From: Loxodes magnus | Taxonomy: Eukaryota > Ciliophora > Karyorelictea > Loxodida > Loxodidae | DNA: 64,000 bases | NCBI GenBank assembly: GCA_946699065.1 | Contig: CAMPDV010000271.1 | Location: 186,001-250,000, forward strand | Reading direction: 5' to 3' | Shown here: piece by piece, positions 11,541 through 24,393 of the stretch | How the letters are laid out: each line of letters starts with the position of its first letter | How positions within the stretch are numbered: position 1 is the stretch's first letter | Translations under genes and position numbers: made by a program | The notes under the pieces: generated by a model | Seen by the model: the letters and a program-made list of their open reading frames with translations, nothing else | What the model was told of the DNA's origin: nothing | Database searches by the model: none

Positions 11541-11730
11541 ATAAATAATAAAATTTCATCTCATTTCCTTTAAAATACAAGAATATTACAACATAAATAA
11601 CTCTTTTTTGCTTTTATTTGTCTTCATCCTATTTTTCAATATTAATCATTTTAATAAAATATTTTTCACGTCGTTTATTATAACCTTAAACAAATATTCC
11701 TATCTTTTTAGAAAAAAAAATGAATGAAAT

Positions 11731-14235
11731 ATAGAATTCACTAGTTTTTAATAGTGACTCTTCTTTAATTAATTTCAAAGAAGCTGCAAATTCATAGGAA
11801 AAGCATAGGGAGGTGCATTAAAATCTCCAAACGGAAGATTTGGAGTAACTACAAATTAAATAAATAAACCTAATAATGAATTTATTAAGACAACTACTTA
11901 AAAATTGTAGTCAAAAACCGGAAAAAAAATTCATACGCGTCCCATTAAAACTACTTAGGAACTCTCTTCAGCGTGGATATTAATTGTAGTGTATTATGAA
12001 AGTGAAATCAACCTATAAATAGATGAACAGATTAACCGCCTAAAATAATACCGCGAAAGATACGAAACGATTACCTAAGAAATCTTTCCAAAAATAGGAT
12101 ATTATCTTAGATAGTTAGAATTCTAAAGATATACCTTCAAACTATAATTAAAATTCAAATAAAGATATCCTTTTATGGTAGTCAAAAATAACATAAACTT
12201 AAGATTAATTTTGGAATAATACTAATTAACAATTCTATTAAATTTCAAATAACGAATTAGTCAGAAATAAAATAATACTATTAATCCTGATAATTCAAAT
12301 AATCATTATTTGCCTGATCTTCAGAGCAAACAACCTTAAAATTAAAATGCTGATTTAAGAAATGTAATATAAAATCAAATAATTAATTAGTCTAATGAGA
12401 ACTTATTTACCTTAGAAATAAATGAACTTAAACATAATATATAAAGACTTATAGATAAGAACCAATAATTAAATGAAACGCTAATTAATATAAAAGCAAA
12501 ATATGAACGAGATATTGAAACATTGATAAGTAACTAAGAAATATCCAAAATATATTATAAACATTATATAAATAAAATTTATTAGAAATATAAACAATTA
12601 TAGAGCAATTTTTAGTCAATCAAATCTGATATATAGCAATATCACAAAAAAATGCTATCAAAATAACTAGTTCATAAAATTACTTAAACAAACTTCTCCA
12701 CTTATTACAGTAACTAAATAGTTTAAACAGATGAAATAATTAGTATAGTTCAAGAAATTTAGATATAATAGAAAAACTATGAGAATTAGTCAATTCAAAA
12801 GATGAAATATAATCTAATTAAGAGATTCAAATTGAAGCCAATGCTAATTAAAGCTTTACTTAAGCTTAAATGATAGGAGTAAATAATTCACTATGCCAAA
12901 ACTTTAATAAAATTATAAATTTTACTTAAATTGAAATAGATAACTTTCTAAATAAAACTTAGCAAGGATATCAATAGACTATATTAGAATAGAACTAATA
13001 TTTACTTCAACAAATTAACTAATAAAAAATAATAACCGAAATTTAACTCCAAGAGTTATATTCTTAATATTATAAATTATAAAACTAAAATAAGTAATTT
13101 ATAGATTAAGAATAGAAAGCTTAAATGGAAATTTTAACTTTTAAAATCGAATTAGATAAGTAAAGATAATAAAACTATGAAATAAATATAGCTTTTCAAA
13201 ACTAAATTCTATTAAAAAATAAGGAAATTCAAATGTATAAAGAACTATTTTAGAATTAAATCTAACATACAAAAGAATTTAGTAATTAATAGTAATTTTA
13301 GAAGAAGTAATTAGTAGATGCATAAACTTAGACATTATATGGAAATATTTAAACAAAAGTATTATCTAAACAGATAATATAAATAAATAATAAACAGCTT
13401 TTTTGTGGCAAAAATTTACTCAAACAAATATAATCAAGCAAGACAAGTTAATGTAAACTTAAAATAATTAATAGGAAGCATGAACTAATACTATTATAAC
13501 ATAACATAAAAACTAATACTGTCAAGTTAAATTGCCAGATGAAGATTTTGTTTTACTATAGCATTAATATCACTAACTCAACTTAAAATTCATTTAAAGT
13601 ACCAAAAATATGTAGACACTTGAGATAAAAATAGAAGAGTTTAAAAACTTAATTAAAATTTGAAAACAGATATATTTAATTATTCTACTAAAAGATGAAA
13701 AAAAGATTAATAAAACTAAACAGATTCGATCGATGCTATTTATCAGAATTAAACCTTATCTTCCAATATTGATCTTAATATTCTTAAAAGGAAACATGAA
13801 GAAGAAGATAAAACAATTCCGCCAGCAAAACGTATGAGTAAACATAATAATAAAAAAGAGTGCGATTAAATAATATGTTATTTCAATCTGACTAGTCTAT
13901 AACTTTAAAAGTTTATTAAATCCGAATCTTGAAGACGTCCATAGTACGAAATGTACAATATATAGGGTAGATATGTCACAGTTACTTAAGATTTAGAATA
14001 AGGTACATGTGATAGTGTGAAAAGTAAAATTGATATAGATAGAAAGCTACTTAAAAAATATACGACGTAAGTAATATATATTTTGATACAATATTTTCAT
14101 TAACATCCTGAGTATGGAAAAAGATTAGTACATATTTAGATTAACCAATAAGGATAGAAAAGCGTTTGCATTTGCGAAAGTGGTCTATCTGCAGGATCGG
14201 AAAAAATTAGAAAGGACTAATAAATTTAAAAAATA
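11731..14235 (+). pseudogene. LINE ORF1: long Gln-rich coiled-coil protein
   Basis: It begins MNEIQNSLVFNSDSSLINFK. From ~12260 it reads as a continuous coiled coil (NELKHNIQRLIDKNQQLNET and DKQRQQNYEINIAFQNQILL) with Gln as TAA/TAG throughout. Near 13800 it carries a bipartite basic, NLS-like stretch (KRKHEEEDKTIPPAKRM), followed by a Cys-containing tail (SVCICESGLSAGSEKIRK) that runs in frame into ORF2. At least two frame breaks occur (11.9-12.3 kb, in A runs), so it is called broken. LINE ORF1 proteins bind element RNA; no RRM or zinc knuckle is visible here. Confidence 0.65.
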
Positions 14236-14238
14236 AAG

Positions 14239-17200
14239 ATGGGACATATAAATATTAATGGAATAGCGAGCAAGTGCTTGAATATTGAAGAATTTATCAG
14301 AGATAACAGTATAGATATTTTATCAATAAACGAAACCTGATAAAAAGATGACTTTCCTCCAATATTGATAAATGGGTTTAAAACATATTTAAGAACTCAG
14401 GAAAAGGAGGAGGTGTATGCTTAATTGTAGGAGAAGAATTTAATAGTACAGAAATACATATATAAGTTGAAAAGAAATAAATAGATTCATAACAATTAAA
14501 CTGGATAATATTTTAATCACGTCTTGTTACATGCCTGATAGTGGAAAAAGTTAAGATGTTAAAGATTTAGCTTATGAACAACTAAATACATTGCTGAATT
14601 TATATAATGATAATACACATATACTAATGGGAGATTTCAATGCTCTTTTATAAGGTTTCGGTGATAATCCTGAAAATGCTTATGATAATACTATTAGGCT
14701 ATAAGAATTCTTACTATAAAACGATCTTGAGATATTGAATGATAGCAAAATTAATGCATGTATTCACAAAGGAACAGGAAAAATGTATTGTAATGACTAT
14801 ATCATTATAAACAACCATTTGAACGTTAATTAGTTTGCAAATTTCACTGCTTATAAAGTTAAAGTTAAAGTTAAAAAGCTTTGTTAAAGCCTTAGTAGTC
14901 AGCCATCTGACCTATTCTATCAGCTTGTCTCTATTAATTTGTCTTGAATTCCTACTAGGCTTAGTTAGGCGGTGTAGCACTTCATTAGTGCACCATCCTT
15001 TAATATTCGGAATAGTTTTGGTCTTGCACTTAGCGTTCCTAATTATTTATCCAAGGATTAAGATTTGAATTAAAGAATTTTTTTCTATAAATTTTTCAGC
15101 TTTATGTTGGATATATCCTAAATAGTTTTCTAAAAATATCTTATTTATTCTTTCTTTAAATTTCGCTTAGTTAGTAGCAGTATTTTCATTGTTGTTATTT
15201 ATTGCACACGTAGCATTTTATTCTTATTTTAAACTATTATTCCTGTAACACTTATTTAATTTAAATTTACTACTTATTTTAAATAAATGTTTACTGTTTT
15301 TTTTAATTTGAAGCTTCATTTTCTATTTCCATAGGATCTGATTAATTCTGTTAAAACGAAAATGGTGTTACCTGAATTTATTATTAAATTTAAAGAATTC
15401 TTTGTTCCAGTTTGTTTTTATTTCTTATGATGATTAATATTGTTTCTCAAGTAAAGAAGTTATTAGTTTTTCTAATTTTTCTACTTTATCAGTGAGGTAT
15501 CTATTTTTAAACATAAACTCTTTTAATGACTTAGATAATATTTCTATTTGAGTTTGTGTCGGATTGCCAACTGGTTAATGTTCGTCATTTCAATCATATT
15601 TCTCACTTTCACTCATTGTAATTATTTCACTTTTTTATTTTCCAGAGAACCCTTCTGTTTAGATGTTATTTTTAGAAGTATTAAGTTTATTTTCTGATCA
15701 TATTCCAATCGCTGTCGATTTTATCAATAATTCTATAGTATATTGGGAAAAGATAACTCAGAGAAAATATAAAATAAATAGGTTATAAGATGCAATAGAT
15801 AGGCAAAAATATTAAGAATCTTTCCTACAAACTAATCTAGAATTCTTTTAGATAGATTAAGATAATCTTGAAGATTAGTATGAATGCATCAAAAGTCATA
15901 TTTAAGACAATGCTGATCAAACATTAGGTTCGTTTATTCCAGACTCAAATTATAACAAACTTCCTCGAGCTCTCACAAAGAAATATATAGAGGCAAAAAG
16001 AGCTAACTCAGAATATAAGGAAGCTCACATAAAATTTGGAAGAATAAACTAACAAGTAAGTAATCTTCATGAGGAAGCAAAACGACTTTGGAAAGACTTC
16101 AAGTATAATCTATGAAAATTTAAAAAAAACAAAGCAAAAAAGAAATTTCTACTTCTTAATGGAGATTGTAAGGAAATTTTTTCACAAGCTAAGAAAATTT
16201 TAAATCCTTTGAAGAGAAATACTATGAAATTTAATTAAGAAATCAAAAATAAATTCATTGAATCATGGGAAAATTGTGTTTTTAACAAGCATTCTAATCT
16301 AACTAAAGAATAGATAAATCTTAGTAATTAAAAAATAGATAAAATATACGATAATATTTAAGAAATTAAAGATTATCCACTCTCGTATTTGTAAGGATTT
16401 GATCTTTTTACCATAAAAGAAATATAAGAAATTATAAAAGAAATTTCGAATGGAAAAGCAGCTGGTCCAGATGGAATAAAAGGCGAACTTCTGAAATATG
16501 GTGGATAATATTTATTAATAATTCTTCATTCTTTTCTGAATAATATGCTAAGACTTGGAAGAATCCCTTAGGAATTAAATATATCGGTGATAATTCCAAT
16601 ATTTAAAAAAGGAAATAAAAATGATTGGAAAAACTGACTACCTATTTCTCTTATTAATACTATTCTAAAACTATATGATAAAGCTTTAACAAAAAGACTA
16701 TACAATCTGATTTATTAGAGAAATTTGATTCACCCTTCATAAATGGGATTTATGAAAAACAGATAAACAACTTAATAAATTTGAATAATATAACAAATAA
16801 TTGATAACTATCGGAAATGTGCTAAAGGTAAGACTAAATTGATACCAACACTGATAGACGTTGAAAAAATGTTTGACTCAATAGAAAGAAGACTCTTATT
16901 TGATTAACTTAAGAGAGTTAAACTACCACTTGGAATAATAATAGCATTAGAATCGTTTTATAAAAACCTAAATTCTTCATTTATCATAGATGGAAAGAGC
17001 ACCAGAACTTTATAATTCAACAATGGAGTTATGTAAGGAAGTTCTCATTGACCAGTTTTAGCATTATTGTATTATGACATAGTAATTAGATATCTGGAAA
17101 GTAAAAGTAACTAATTGGGATTTAAATGCCAGGATTCAAGTATTAGCTTCGCTTGTAGAGGATGGGCAGATGATCTTATTCTTCTTTCCAAATCTGCAAT

Positions 17201-18463
17201 GTAGATGTAGAATTTAATAAACGAAGCAAATAAAGCTTTTGCATGAACACATTTAAAGATAAATGTTACCAAATCTGAATGCATCTAATTTCTAAAGAAG
17301 AATCAGAAATAATAAATTTTAAATTTATGATTAGGAAATTAACCAATTGCTTAAAAAGAACAAGTAACATATTTAAGAGTTATTCTACATCAGAAGAAGA
17401 ACTTGAATCCCCATTGCAAAGAAGTTGCATTCAAATATATAGCTGCAATGAAGAAAGATGTTTTTTAACTGATGAGATATAAGAATGTAACTCCTTGACA
17501 TTTTAAAACTTTATGTAGACTTCTTACATTACCTAAAGCAGAATATGGAGGAGACTTAGTACCATGAAGTATTCAAAAAGGAGTAACTGGAGTTCTGAAC
17601 AGAATAGAATCAAGCATGAGATTAATTTCAAGAAAAGCTTTTTAAGTAGCAACTTCAACATTTAATGAATCATGTTATATAGACCTGAATTGATTACCCT
17701 TTAAGCACATTATGGCTATAAAATTCTTCAGATTCTACCATAAAATTAAATAAGAAAGTATTGATTTTCCAAGATCAGCAATAGGCTCTCTTTTCATTAA
17801 TATATGGAAAAAAGGATTTCAATACTACGATTAAGAGTATCAATTATCAGACCTTTATAATATCGATCTGCAGAATTAATAGAATAATACCAATCTTAAA
17901 ACTTTTACTAAACATGTAAGAGAAAAAATACAACAATATTTCTACAAAGTAGCTACTAAAAAATTTATGAGGATGAAAACAGCTAAAGTATATACTGAAT
18001 AATTTGGTAATCTTTAACAATTTCCACAAATTACTTATACTAAATTAAACAAATAGTATAGACGAGAAATTATCAGTATATATAAACTTAGAACCTAAAC
18101 TTATAATTTCCGTAAGGATCTTTAAGATCGTCATTACCCCATTGATAATCCCTATTGTATGTGTGGAGAGTATGAAACTTTCGAGCCTATCTTTAAATGT
18201 GTGTACTATTCTAATATAATGAATTGATTATCGGAAAAGATCGGAAATTATGACTTAAAGCGCCTTAAACTATACGATCAAGAATATCTAAACTCATTTT
18301 CAAGGTCTAAATTGGAGTATTTAGACTTATAGATCAAAATATTTCATAAGAAGCTAATGACAAGGAGACTTGAGATTCTAGAAATGGAGAAAGCAAAAAA
18401 AGGAAGAAGCTAAAGATGAAAAGAAAGAAGAACTAATTAAAGAAAAATGATGAGACGTAATCA
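14239..18463 (+). pseudogene. LINE ORF2: AP-endonuclease + reverse transcriptase
   Basis: N-terminal APE-type endonuclease: GHININGIASK, LSINETW (Trp = TGA), then ILMGDFNALL, and SDHIPIAVDF after the insertion. RT domain: GKAAGPDGIKGELLKYG (~16450), DWKNWLPISLINT (Trp = TGA), TLIDVEKMFDSI, MQGSSH, and the catalytic GWADDLILLSK (~17160), followed by LKINVTKSE. The C-terminus has a Cys cluster (YCMCGEYETFEPIFKC, ~18160) as in many LINEs. TGA sits at Trp-expected positions many times. A one-base loss near 14397, the 790-bp insertion and another shift near 17290 make it inactive. Clade is not assigned; it is APE-type. Confidence 0.85.
14872..15660 (-). mobile_element. Nested insertion carrying a ~245-residue ORF
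   Basis: It interrupts LINE ORF2 between the endonuclease DYIIIN and SDH motifs. On the minus strand an ATG at 15616 opens an uninterrupted frame (MSESEKYDWNDEHQPVGNP, then a coiled coil VEKLEKLITSLLEKQ, ending with KGWCTNEVLHR). Both Trp in the first 80 residues are TGA. The low-coordinate end contains the SINE-type hairpin (14969-15002, GTGTAGCACTTCATTAGTGC) and a (TTTAAC)n-like tail at 14862-14882. It is probably a small non-LTR-like element inserted antisense; no target duplication is obvious. Confidence 0.6.
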
Positions 18464-18545
18464 AGATTAAAAAACAATTTAAAAACATTTACTAGCGTCT
18501 ATAATTGAAAGAAGCAATTCTTGCAATTAAAGACGTCAAAAAACT

Positions 18546-19149
18546 CTTTTAGTTTAAATTTAATTTAAACAAATATTCCTAGTGATCTTATCTTAAACAT
18601 AATACATTTTTTAATAACATAATTGATTATAAAAACATCAATTATATTAAATTTTAAGAGGATATATCTCTCTTAATATAATTCATAGTTGTACCACAAT
18701 TATTAAAAAAAATTAAAAACTTTAAATTCTAAGATATATCTTATTTAATTTACCTGAGTAAAAATATTTTTTAGAAATACTATGAAAAATTCTTCAACTC
18801 TAATTATCATTATTTTTCAAATTATATAGCTATGATCACCAGATTGTTTTTGAATTTTTTAGATATCCTTTTTTTAAATTTATGGATTAATAAATATTTA
18901 TAACTATTTGCACTTAAGACTACATTTATTTTTCACAATGATGATCGAAATATCTTTTTCTTTTTTTTAATAAAATTCTAAGATATTATATTAGATAGAT
19001 TAGTCTTTATAATAAAAATAAAACAGTACTACTTTATTTAATTAATCTTAAAGCATAAGATTAATTAATTATTCCTCTTTTTTTTTTATTTTATATAATA
19101 TAATTAAAGTTTTAATTTAAAGACTATCATACAGAATTAATATCTATTA
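18546..19149. other. AT-rich spacer after the LINE
   Basis: Simple A/T sequence, including T8-10 runs near 18960 and 19080. No convincing gene. Confidence 0.35.
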
Positions 19150-19850
19150 TACTATATAAAATGGAATATTTCTTGTAAAAAATTACCTTCTTAAAAGACT
19201 GCATTTTAATCAAGTTAAGAGCAGTTAAAATACTTTAAGAATTCTGAGCTTTATTAATTAGAAAGATTTAAACTCCTAAGAACAGTATAAGAACTCGAAA
19301 GGAAATCTGAATACCTGATGATTAATTAGTAAGAACAAAAAATTGAAAATAAATAGGCAGAAAATATCAGAAAAGAATAACTAGAAACAAAAGTCAACTA
19401 TTTCGCAGAGTTAACTGAAAGCATATTCTTCTAAAAAATATCAATGAATGATCCATGGATGTCGAATAGTAAACTCTAACCATTTATATTTCCTATCGGA
19501 AAATTGTGATATGTTGATATTGCAAGAGACCTGGACATAAAGTAAGGAATTGTTTCCAATTTAGACTTAAAGAAAAAAGAGATACAGGGAAAATATTTTG
19601 GAAAATATTGTACTTAATAAGGAAAAATTTACAGGAAAAAAATACTTCAACTAAAGAAAAAAGCTCCATATATTTAGCGAGCAGTCAATGAGTTCAATAA
19701 GAAAAGAATGGGAATTTACCTAAAAGAAACCATTAGTAAAAATAAATCAAAAATATCGAAGATTTATGATAGACTTGAACCAGATAAATTTGAAGTTTTA
19801 TATTAATTAACAATAAACTATTAACTCGTGTAAAACCAAATAAAGATGAC
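19150..19850 (+). pseudogene. Gag-like ORF with CCHC zinc knuckle (copy G4), frameshifted
   Basis: It reads as a coiled coil (ELYQLERFKLLRTVQELERK) through FAELTESIFFQKISM. After a frame change near 19470 comes a perfect zinc knuckle, CWYCKRPGHKVRNC (CX2CX4HX4C, Trp = TGA), then a basic stretch (FQFRLKEKRDTGK). Downstream text in the first frame (RMGIYLKETISKNKSKI) is also protein-like. Same architecture as G1, but sequence-diverged. Likely a retroelement nucleic-acid-binding ORF in decay. Confidence 0.55.
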
Positions 19851-20673
19851 TCCACTTTAATCAATTATTATTAATATTGTTATTAAAAATATTTAAAAAT
19901 ATTTGTGTAGCTTTATTTTCTTTAAAATAAAAATATAAAAATACTTATTTTTTTCAGTTTGATAGGAGAAAAATAGCTTTTATAAGTAAATTATATTTAA
20001 CACACTTCTCGCTTTCGAAAATTAAGACATTAATCTTGCATTTAATAATATACGACTTTTAGAAAAAAATTGACTAAAAAATATGGAAAGATAAAGATAT
20101 GACACTAAACTAATTTCTATTTTTCTAACTTTAGCAGATTTATTTTTAGAAGATTAAGATTTACGAATATAGCTACAATTTCATCTTAATTAAATTTCAA
20201 ACATTTCGCAAAATATAAAACTTGATTGTTTAATTTAAATCACTTTATATACATCCTATCTTTAAAATTTAAGAACATGAAATATATCTCTTTGATATAA
20301 TAACTAGATTATCATTTACAAATATATACATTTTTTTCAAGTTTATTGTAGATTATAAAGTAGAACTGAGAAGTACTTAATTATATCATTTATCTGATGT
20401 AAGATTTAATCTTCGATTCTTATTTATTTTCTAATTTTTTTTTCTTTTTAAGTATATTTTAAAATAAAAGTGAAAAGAGAGCTAAAGTCATTAATTATTC
20501 TTATTAGCTTGAATTATATATCTTCTAACCTTATTGCTTTATGTGTCTTTTAAAAGCAAAGGAAATATTTAAGATATGATAACTTCAAATACTGAACATA
20601 TAAATTCTATTTCAATTTTAGAGATTAAATTTAGTAAATAAAGGAGGTATCAATTTAATGTTCCTACTTTAAT

Positions 20674-21117
20674 ATGTAGAAGAGTAAAGAAAATTTAAGT
20701 TTGATTACTCCACAACTAAGTAAGAATTTATAAAATAAAATGGATAAACTAATTAAAAATCTTAATATCATTACTTAAGAAAATAAATTTAAGGTTTAGT
20801 TTTAATTTCTTTAATCAAAGGTAGCTACTTACTAAAAGTCTTTATAAGATTATAAATATATTAAATAAGCTATCAAATTTATGCTTTAAATTACCAACTT
20901 TTATAATATAAAAATAGGTAAAATTTAAATAAACATTAGTTAATGTGATTTCTCCTTTTATAGTATCTTTAAGTATTTAATCAGCTAAATAATTGCCAAT
21001 AAAATCCTGGATAATAAAACTTTGCTTTAGTTAAAAATAATAAAAAGCATAGAAAATTTATTAAATTAATTAAAATACTAAGGTATTAATAGTTTTAAAC
21101 AAAAAAGGTATAATAAT
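20674..21117 (+). CDS. Unknown Lys/Gln-rich protein X1 (end unresolved)
   Basis: From ATG at 20674 (MQKSKENLSLITPQLSKNLQ) the frame reads ~148 residues without TGA, rich in Lys, Gln, Ile and with heptad-like Leu spacing (ENKFKVQFQFLQSKVATYQK). A related sequence lies at 29341-29760 with the shared ENKFK, KFLQ and DYxYIxQ motifs, which supports the frame. No TGA is met before it runs into the antisense zinc-binding gene, so the true stop or splice is unknown. Function unknown. Confidence 0.4.
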
Positions 21118-21147
21118 TAAATTAGCGTGGTGCCATCATTATTTGTA

Positions 21148-21623
21148 TCACCACGATTAACGAAGAAACCTAAATTTACTATCAGTAGGGACTTAAAATT
21201 TTTTTTGTTTCATCTGGTCTCTTTGATCATCTTCTTCTTATATCTTTCTTTATTAAATTAATTGCCTTAAATCTCTAATTCTTGCAATTCTTCCGAAAGT
21301 TGCAGATGGAAGGGATAAGAGAACATTCCGAACTTACTTTAAATGTAGTAGTCGAAATAAATTATCCTAGATAAAAGTTATAATTGTCTTAACCATGTCT
21401 TTGATGCTTTCCAATTCCTGATCAGAAAAGTGACATGTGAATCAGGATAACTCTGAGACCTGAATATCAATGCTAATAGTTCGAGAGCCCTCAAACTAGT
21501 AAAGCTTATCACACAATGGACACGTCCTTCCTTGCTTGAGATTGAAACTATTTCAAGAGTAATTGCAATGCAGACATGTCTGCATTGGATTACCAACTCA
21601 GCTGACTAAAACCGAAGATCCAT
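21148..21623 (-). CDS. Small zinc-binding protein with a 14-nt intron
   Basis: Start ATG at 21623 (MDLRFQSAEL), stop TGA at 21150-21148. Removing 21580-21593 (GTAATCCAATGCAG) joins SAEL to TCLHC and gives 462 nt, exactly 153 aa plus stop. Residues ~11-31 form a C-x2-C...C-x2-C zinc site (CLHCNYSW...RTCPLCDKLY), RING/zinc-ribbon-like; a Leu/Arg-rich helix region and a charged tail (QEEDDQRDQMKQKK) follow. Trp is TGA in NYSWNS and ELSWFT; TAG is Gln in LYQFEG. It is noticeably GC-richer than its neighbours. An internal ATG at 21585 is an alternative start without the intron. It is convergent with X1. Function unknown. Confidence 0.7.
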
Positions 21624-22172
21624 TTAAAAAAAATATATATATATACAATAAAATTTTATTTATTTAGTTATACATTTTTTTAAATACCCACACCTAATTA
21701 TTCTGATTTTATATGATAATATAATAAAGCTTCTCTTTTATTTTTATATTAGCTATAATTATAAAAAGATAATTAAAAACAAAAGGCTAATTGAGAGCTA
21801 TTATTTAATTGGTTTAAGGTAATTTAAATTATATTTCATAAAATTCTTTAACTAAGTGTCTTTTTTTTAAAATTTGAATATTAATGAGAATTCAGTAATT
21901 TAAAGCTTTTAACTATAAATTTCTATAATTAAACATAACCTACCTTTTTCTTTATAGTTTAAGCATCTTTTATCATCTTAGATTAAGATAAATTTAAGTA
22001 ATTTAAATTTGAGAAACACTTAAATATGATTATAGTTTTCACACCTTCTGAAATACTTATTATATATGACAAACAGGCAATTAAATAAAATATTTCTAAA
22101 TCATATAAAAGAGGGAAATATATCCTGTTTATATTTTATAAAAAGCATTTATGTCATAAAGGAAGTTTAATA

Positions 22173-24158
22173 ATGAATAGTGGGATAAATAAAAGAGAAA
22201 ATAGATATCTATTACAAAATAAAAATTCATTAAGGAAAAAAGAGTAAAATAACTTAGACAGGTGAGACAAGCAATTTTAGTAAGAATTAATTAAATTTTA
22301 ATATTTTAGGTAGTTTAAAACTAACTTCTTTGAATAAAGAGTATAGAACTATTAAGCAGATTGATGCAAAATTAAATAAGTCAATTTCAAATTTAATTTA
22401 AATTAAGTTATCTTCCATTAGGATTATATTATAAGAAAAGGAGCAGCTTTATATCTAGTGATTGCACTTTAATAAATATTCTTAAATTTAAACTTAAAAT
22501 GGGAATTTTAACATTGACAAGCAAAAACCAAAACTAATGTTTAAAGATAAATAAATTTAGGAATATAATTTTAAGGAGACCATTTAATCAATATAAGCCT
22601 ATTTAAGTTAATTAGTAGAAACTAAGAAAATATTTTATAAATTCCTTTCTAAGAAGAAACTATGAAGAGCTTAATTTAAGTTAAATAATTACAATATTAT
22701 AGTTAATAAATGGATATTAGTTTATGTCTATTTATATATAAGCAATAATTATGTGATTAGTTAGCTTTAATTATAGCTTATATATACTTATTTGATATAG
22801 CAAAGGATTATAATTTTATATCTAAAATTTCCATTTCATATTTTAAATAACTTAAGCATTTGAATCCAAAAGATAAATTCAAGAGCCATAAAAATAACTT
22901 ATTGAAGTAGTGAACAGCATGCTATTTAAAATTGCGCATTCTTAAAAGTTTATAGAAAAGCAAGCTTAAATCAAATAATTGTAATTCTATTTAAAGTTAT
23001 TAATCTAAAGAAAACAGTTCATAGACTGAACGGAATTAAATTAGAAATTTATAACTGAAAAATCGTAAAAATAAAGCTAGTTTAAGTACAATCTCTATTA
23101 CTAAATTATATTTGCTTCTTTAAACTTATATAGAATGTTCACTAAACTTTAATACTCTCTTTATTTTAACTTTATTTTTGGTTATACAACCAAGCAGAAT
23201 ATATTAAAATAGTTGTCTAAGCAAATAAAATAAGCCACATTGATTAAATATGAACAATTTGCTCCTAAATTAAGAAATATCATTTGGTATAATTTAAAAC
23301 TAATCCCCTACTACTAGATTTATGCTTTGGCTTTCTATTAATTTCTTTTTTCATAAAATTTGAATATCATTACTAAAACCTCAAGTTAACCTTTTTAAAT
23401 TTTAAAAGCTAGAGATTTATAAATATAACTACTTATTTAAATACAAGCCATGAAATCTTAGACATGAGAATAATAATAAAAGTATATGCTTTTTATTAAG
23501 CAGAATATAAAATAAGTATATCATATAAAAATAAACTTCGCCACATTCATTAGAAAATTACAACTGAAACAATTTAACTTCTACTTTCATTATTGATATA
23601 GCTAATAAACCTAAGAACATATAATATAAACTAGAGGTGTTCATTAACATCTTAATTAATCAGAGATATATTAAATCTAAACATTTAGTGAGGAATATAC
23701 ACTAAATAAATTATATGAATTAGAAAGGAGTAAATTGGTAGTGGGAAATGTAAAAGAGGAGAATAGGATTTAATAATTAAAAGATTCAGGAAAATATTTT
23801 GCTTGTCCAAGTGGTTAATTATTACTCAACAATTTGTTGGAAAAAGTTTCTCTTGGAAATTAAAAAAAAAATAAGTAATATTAATAGAAAATTTTTATCA
23901 CTGGATTTTTTTTAGTTTGAGGAGAATATTTAATTAAATTATAATTATTTTTATAAAATTTACTTAAAAGAACAAAATTGATTAGACTTTTACAAAGGTA
24001 AAATCAAATAAAAATGTAAAAAATAGTTTTAAATTTTATTTTAATAGAAACATAAGCAATTTCTAAATGATGTAAAAGGATGCTAGATTTTACTTATAAT
24101 TAAGCAGCTTTTTTATCTAACAATAAACTTTTAGCATCAAAATTTTGTAAAATATTGA
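22173..24158 (+). CDS. Probable multi-exon gene Z1, exon frames unresolved
   Basis: Two stretches read clearly as protein but in different frames: ~22300-22700 (RTIKQIDAKLNKSISNLIQI and FKDKQIQEYNFKETIQS) and ~23690-23860 (EEYTLNKLYELERSKLVVGN, then GKYFACPSGQLLLNNLLEK). A third frame is open from ATG 22173 to TGA 24158 but contains nine TGA codons and is probably a shadow. Tiny introns presumably link the coding blocks. It converges on Y1. Coordinates mark the region, not a solved model. Function unknown. Confidence 0.4.
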
Positions 24159-24393
24159 TGAATAAATAATATTTAGAAATGATTTAATAACTCAGTCGGA
24201 ATAAAAATATTTACTTGGCTACATTCATCATAAGTGAGTAAAAACCTTAAATTGATGTATTTAAATTTTAAATTTATTTATTTCTCTACATAAGTTTTTT
24301 TAAAACACCAAAACTTGAAAATTTTTTATTTAATAAGCAAAACTTTTTTATTTAAAAATTCATTAACAAAAATTGAGAGTTGAGCATTTACTT

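Larger units (their letters stand above)
11541..18545 (+). mobile_element. Non-LTR retrotransposon (LINE), decayed, with nested insertion
   Basis: A two-ORF LINE: a coiled-coil ORF1 (from ~11731) followed by an endonuclease/RT ORF2 (from 14239). The 3' end is taken at the conserved TTAAAGACGTCAAAA near 18545 because a 5'-truncated copy at 59190-59425 stops at the same motif. The element is frameshifted in several places and split by an insertion at ~14872-15660. No target-site duplication could be defined by eye. The 5' limit is uncertain. Confidence 0.8.

Noticed and set aside
21125-21156. CGTGGTG...CACCACG stem as a transposon end like those of G1/G3
   Set aside because: It overlaps the stop of the zinc-binding gene and has no CCAGG partner hairpins or second copy; resemblance is short.
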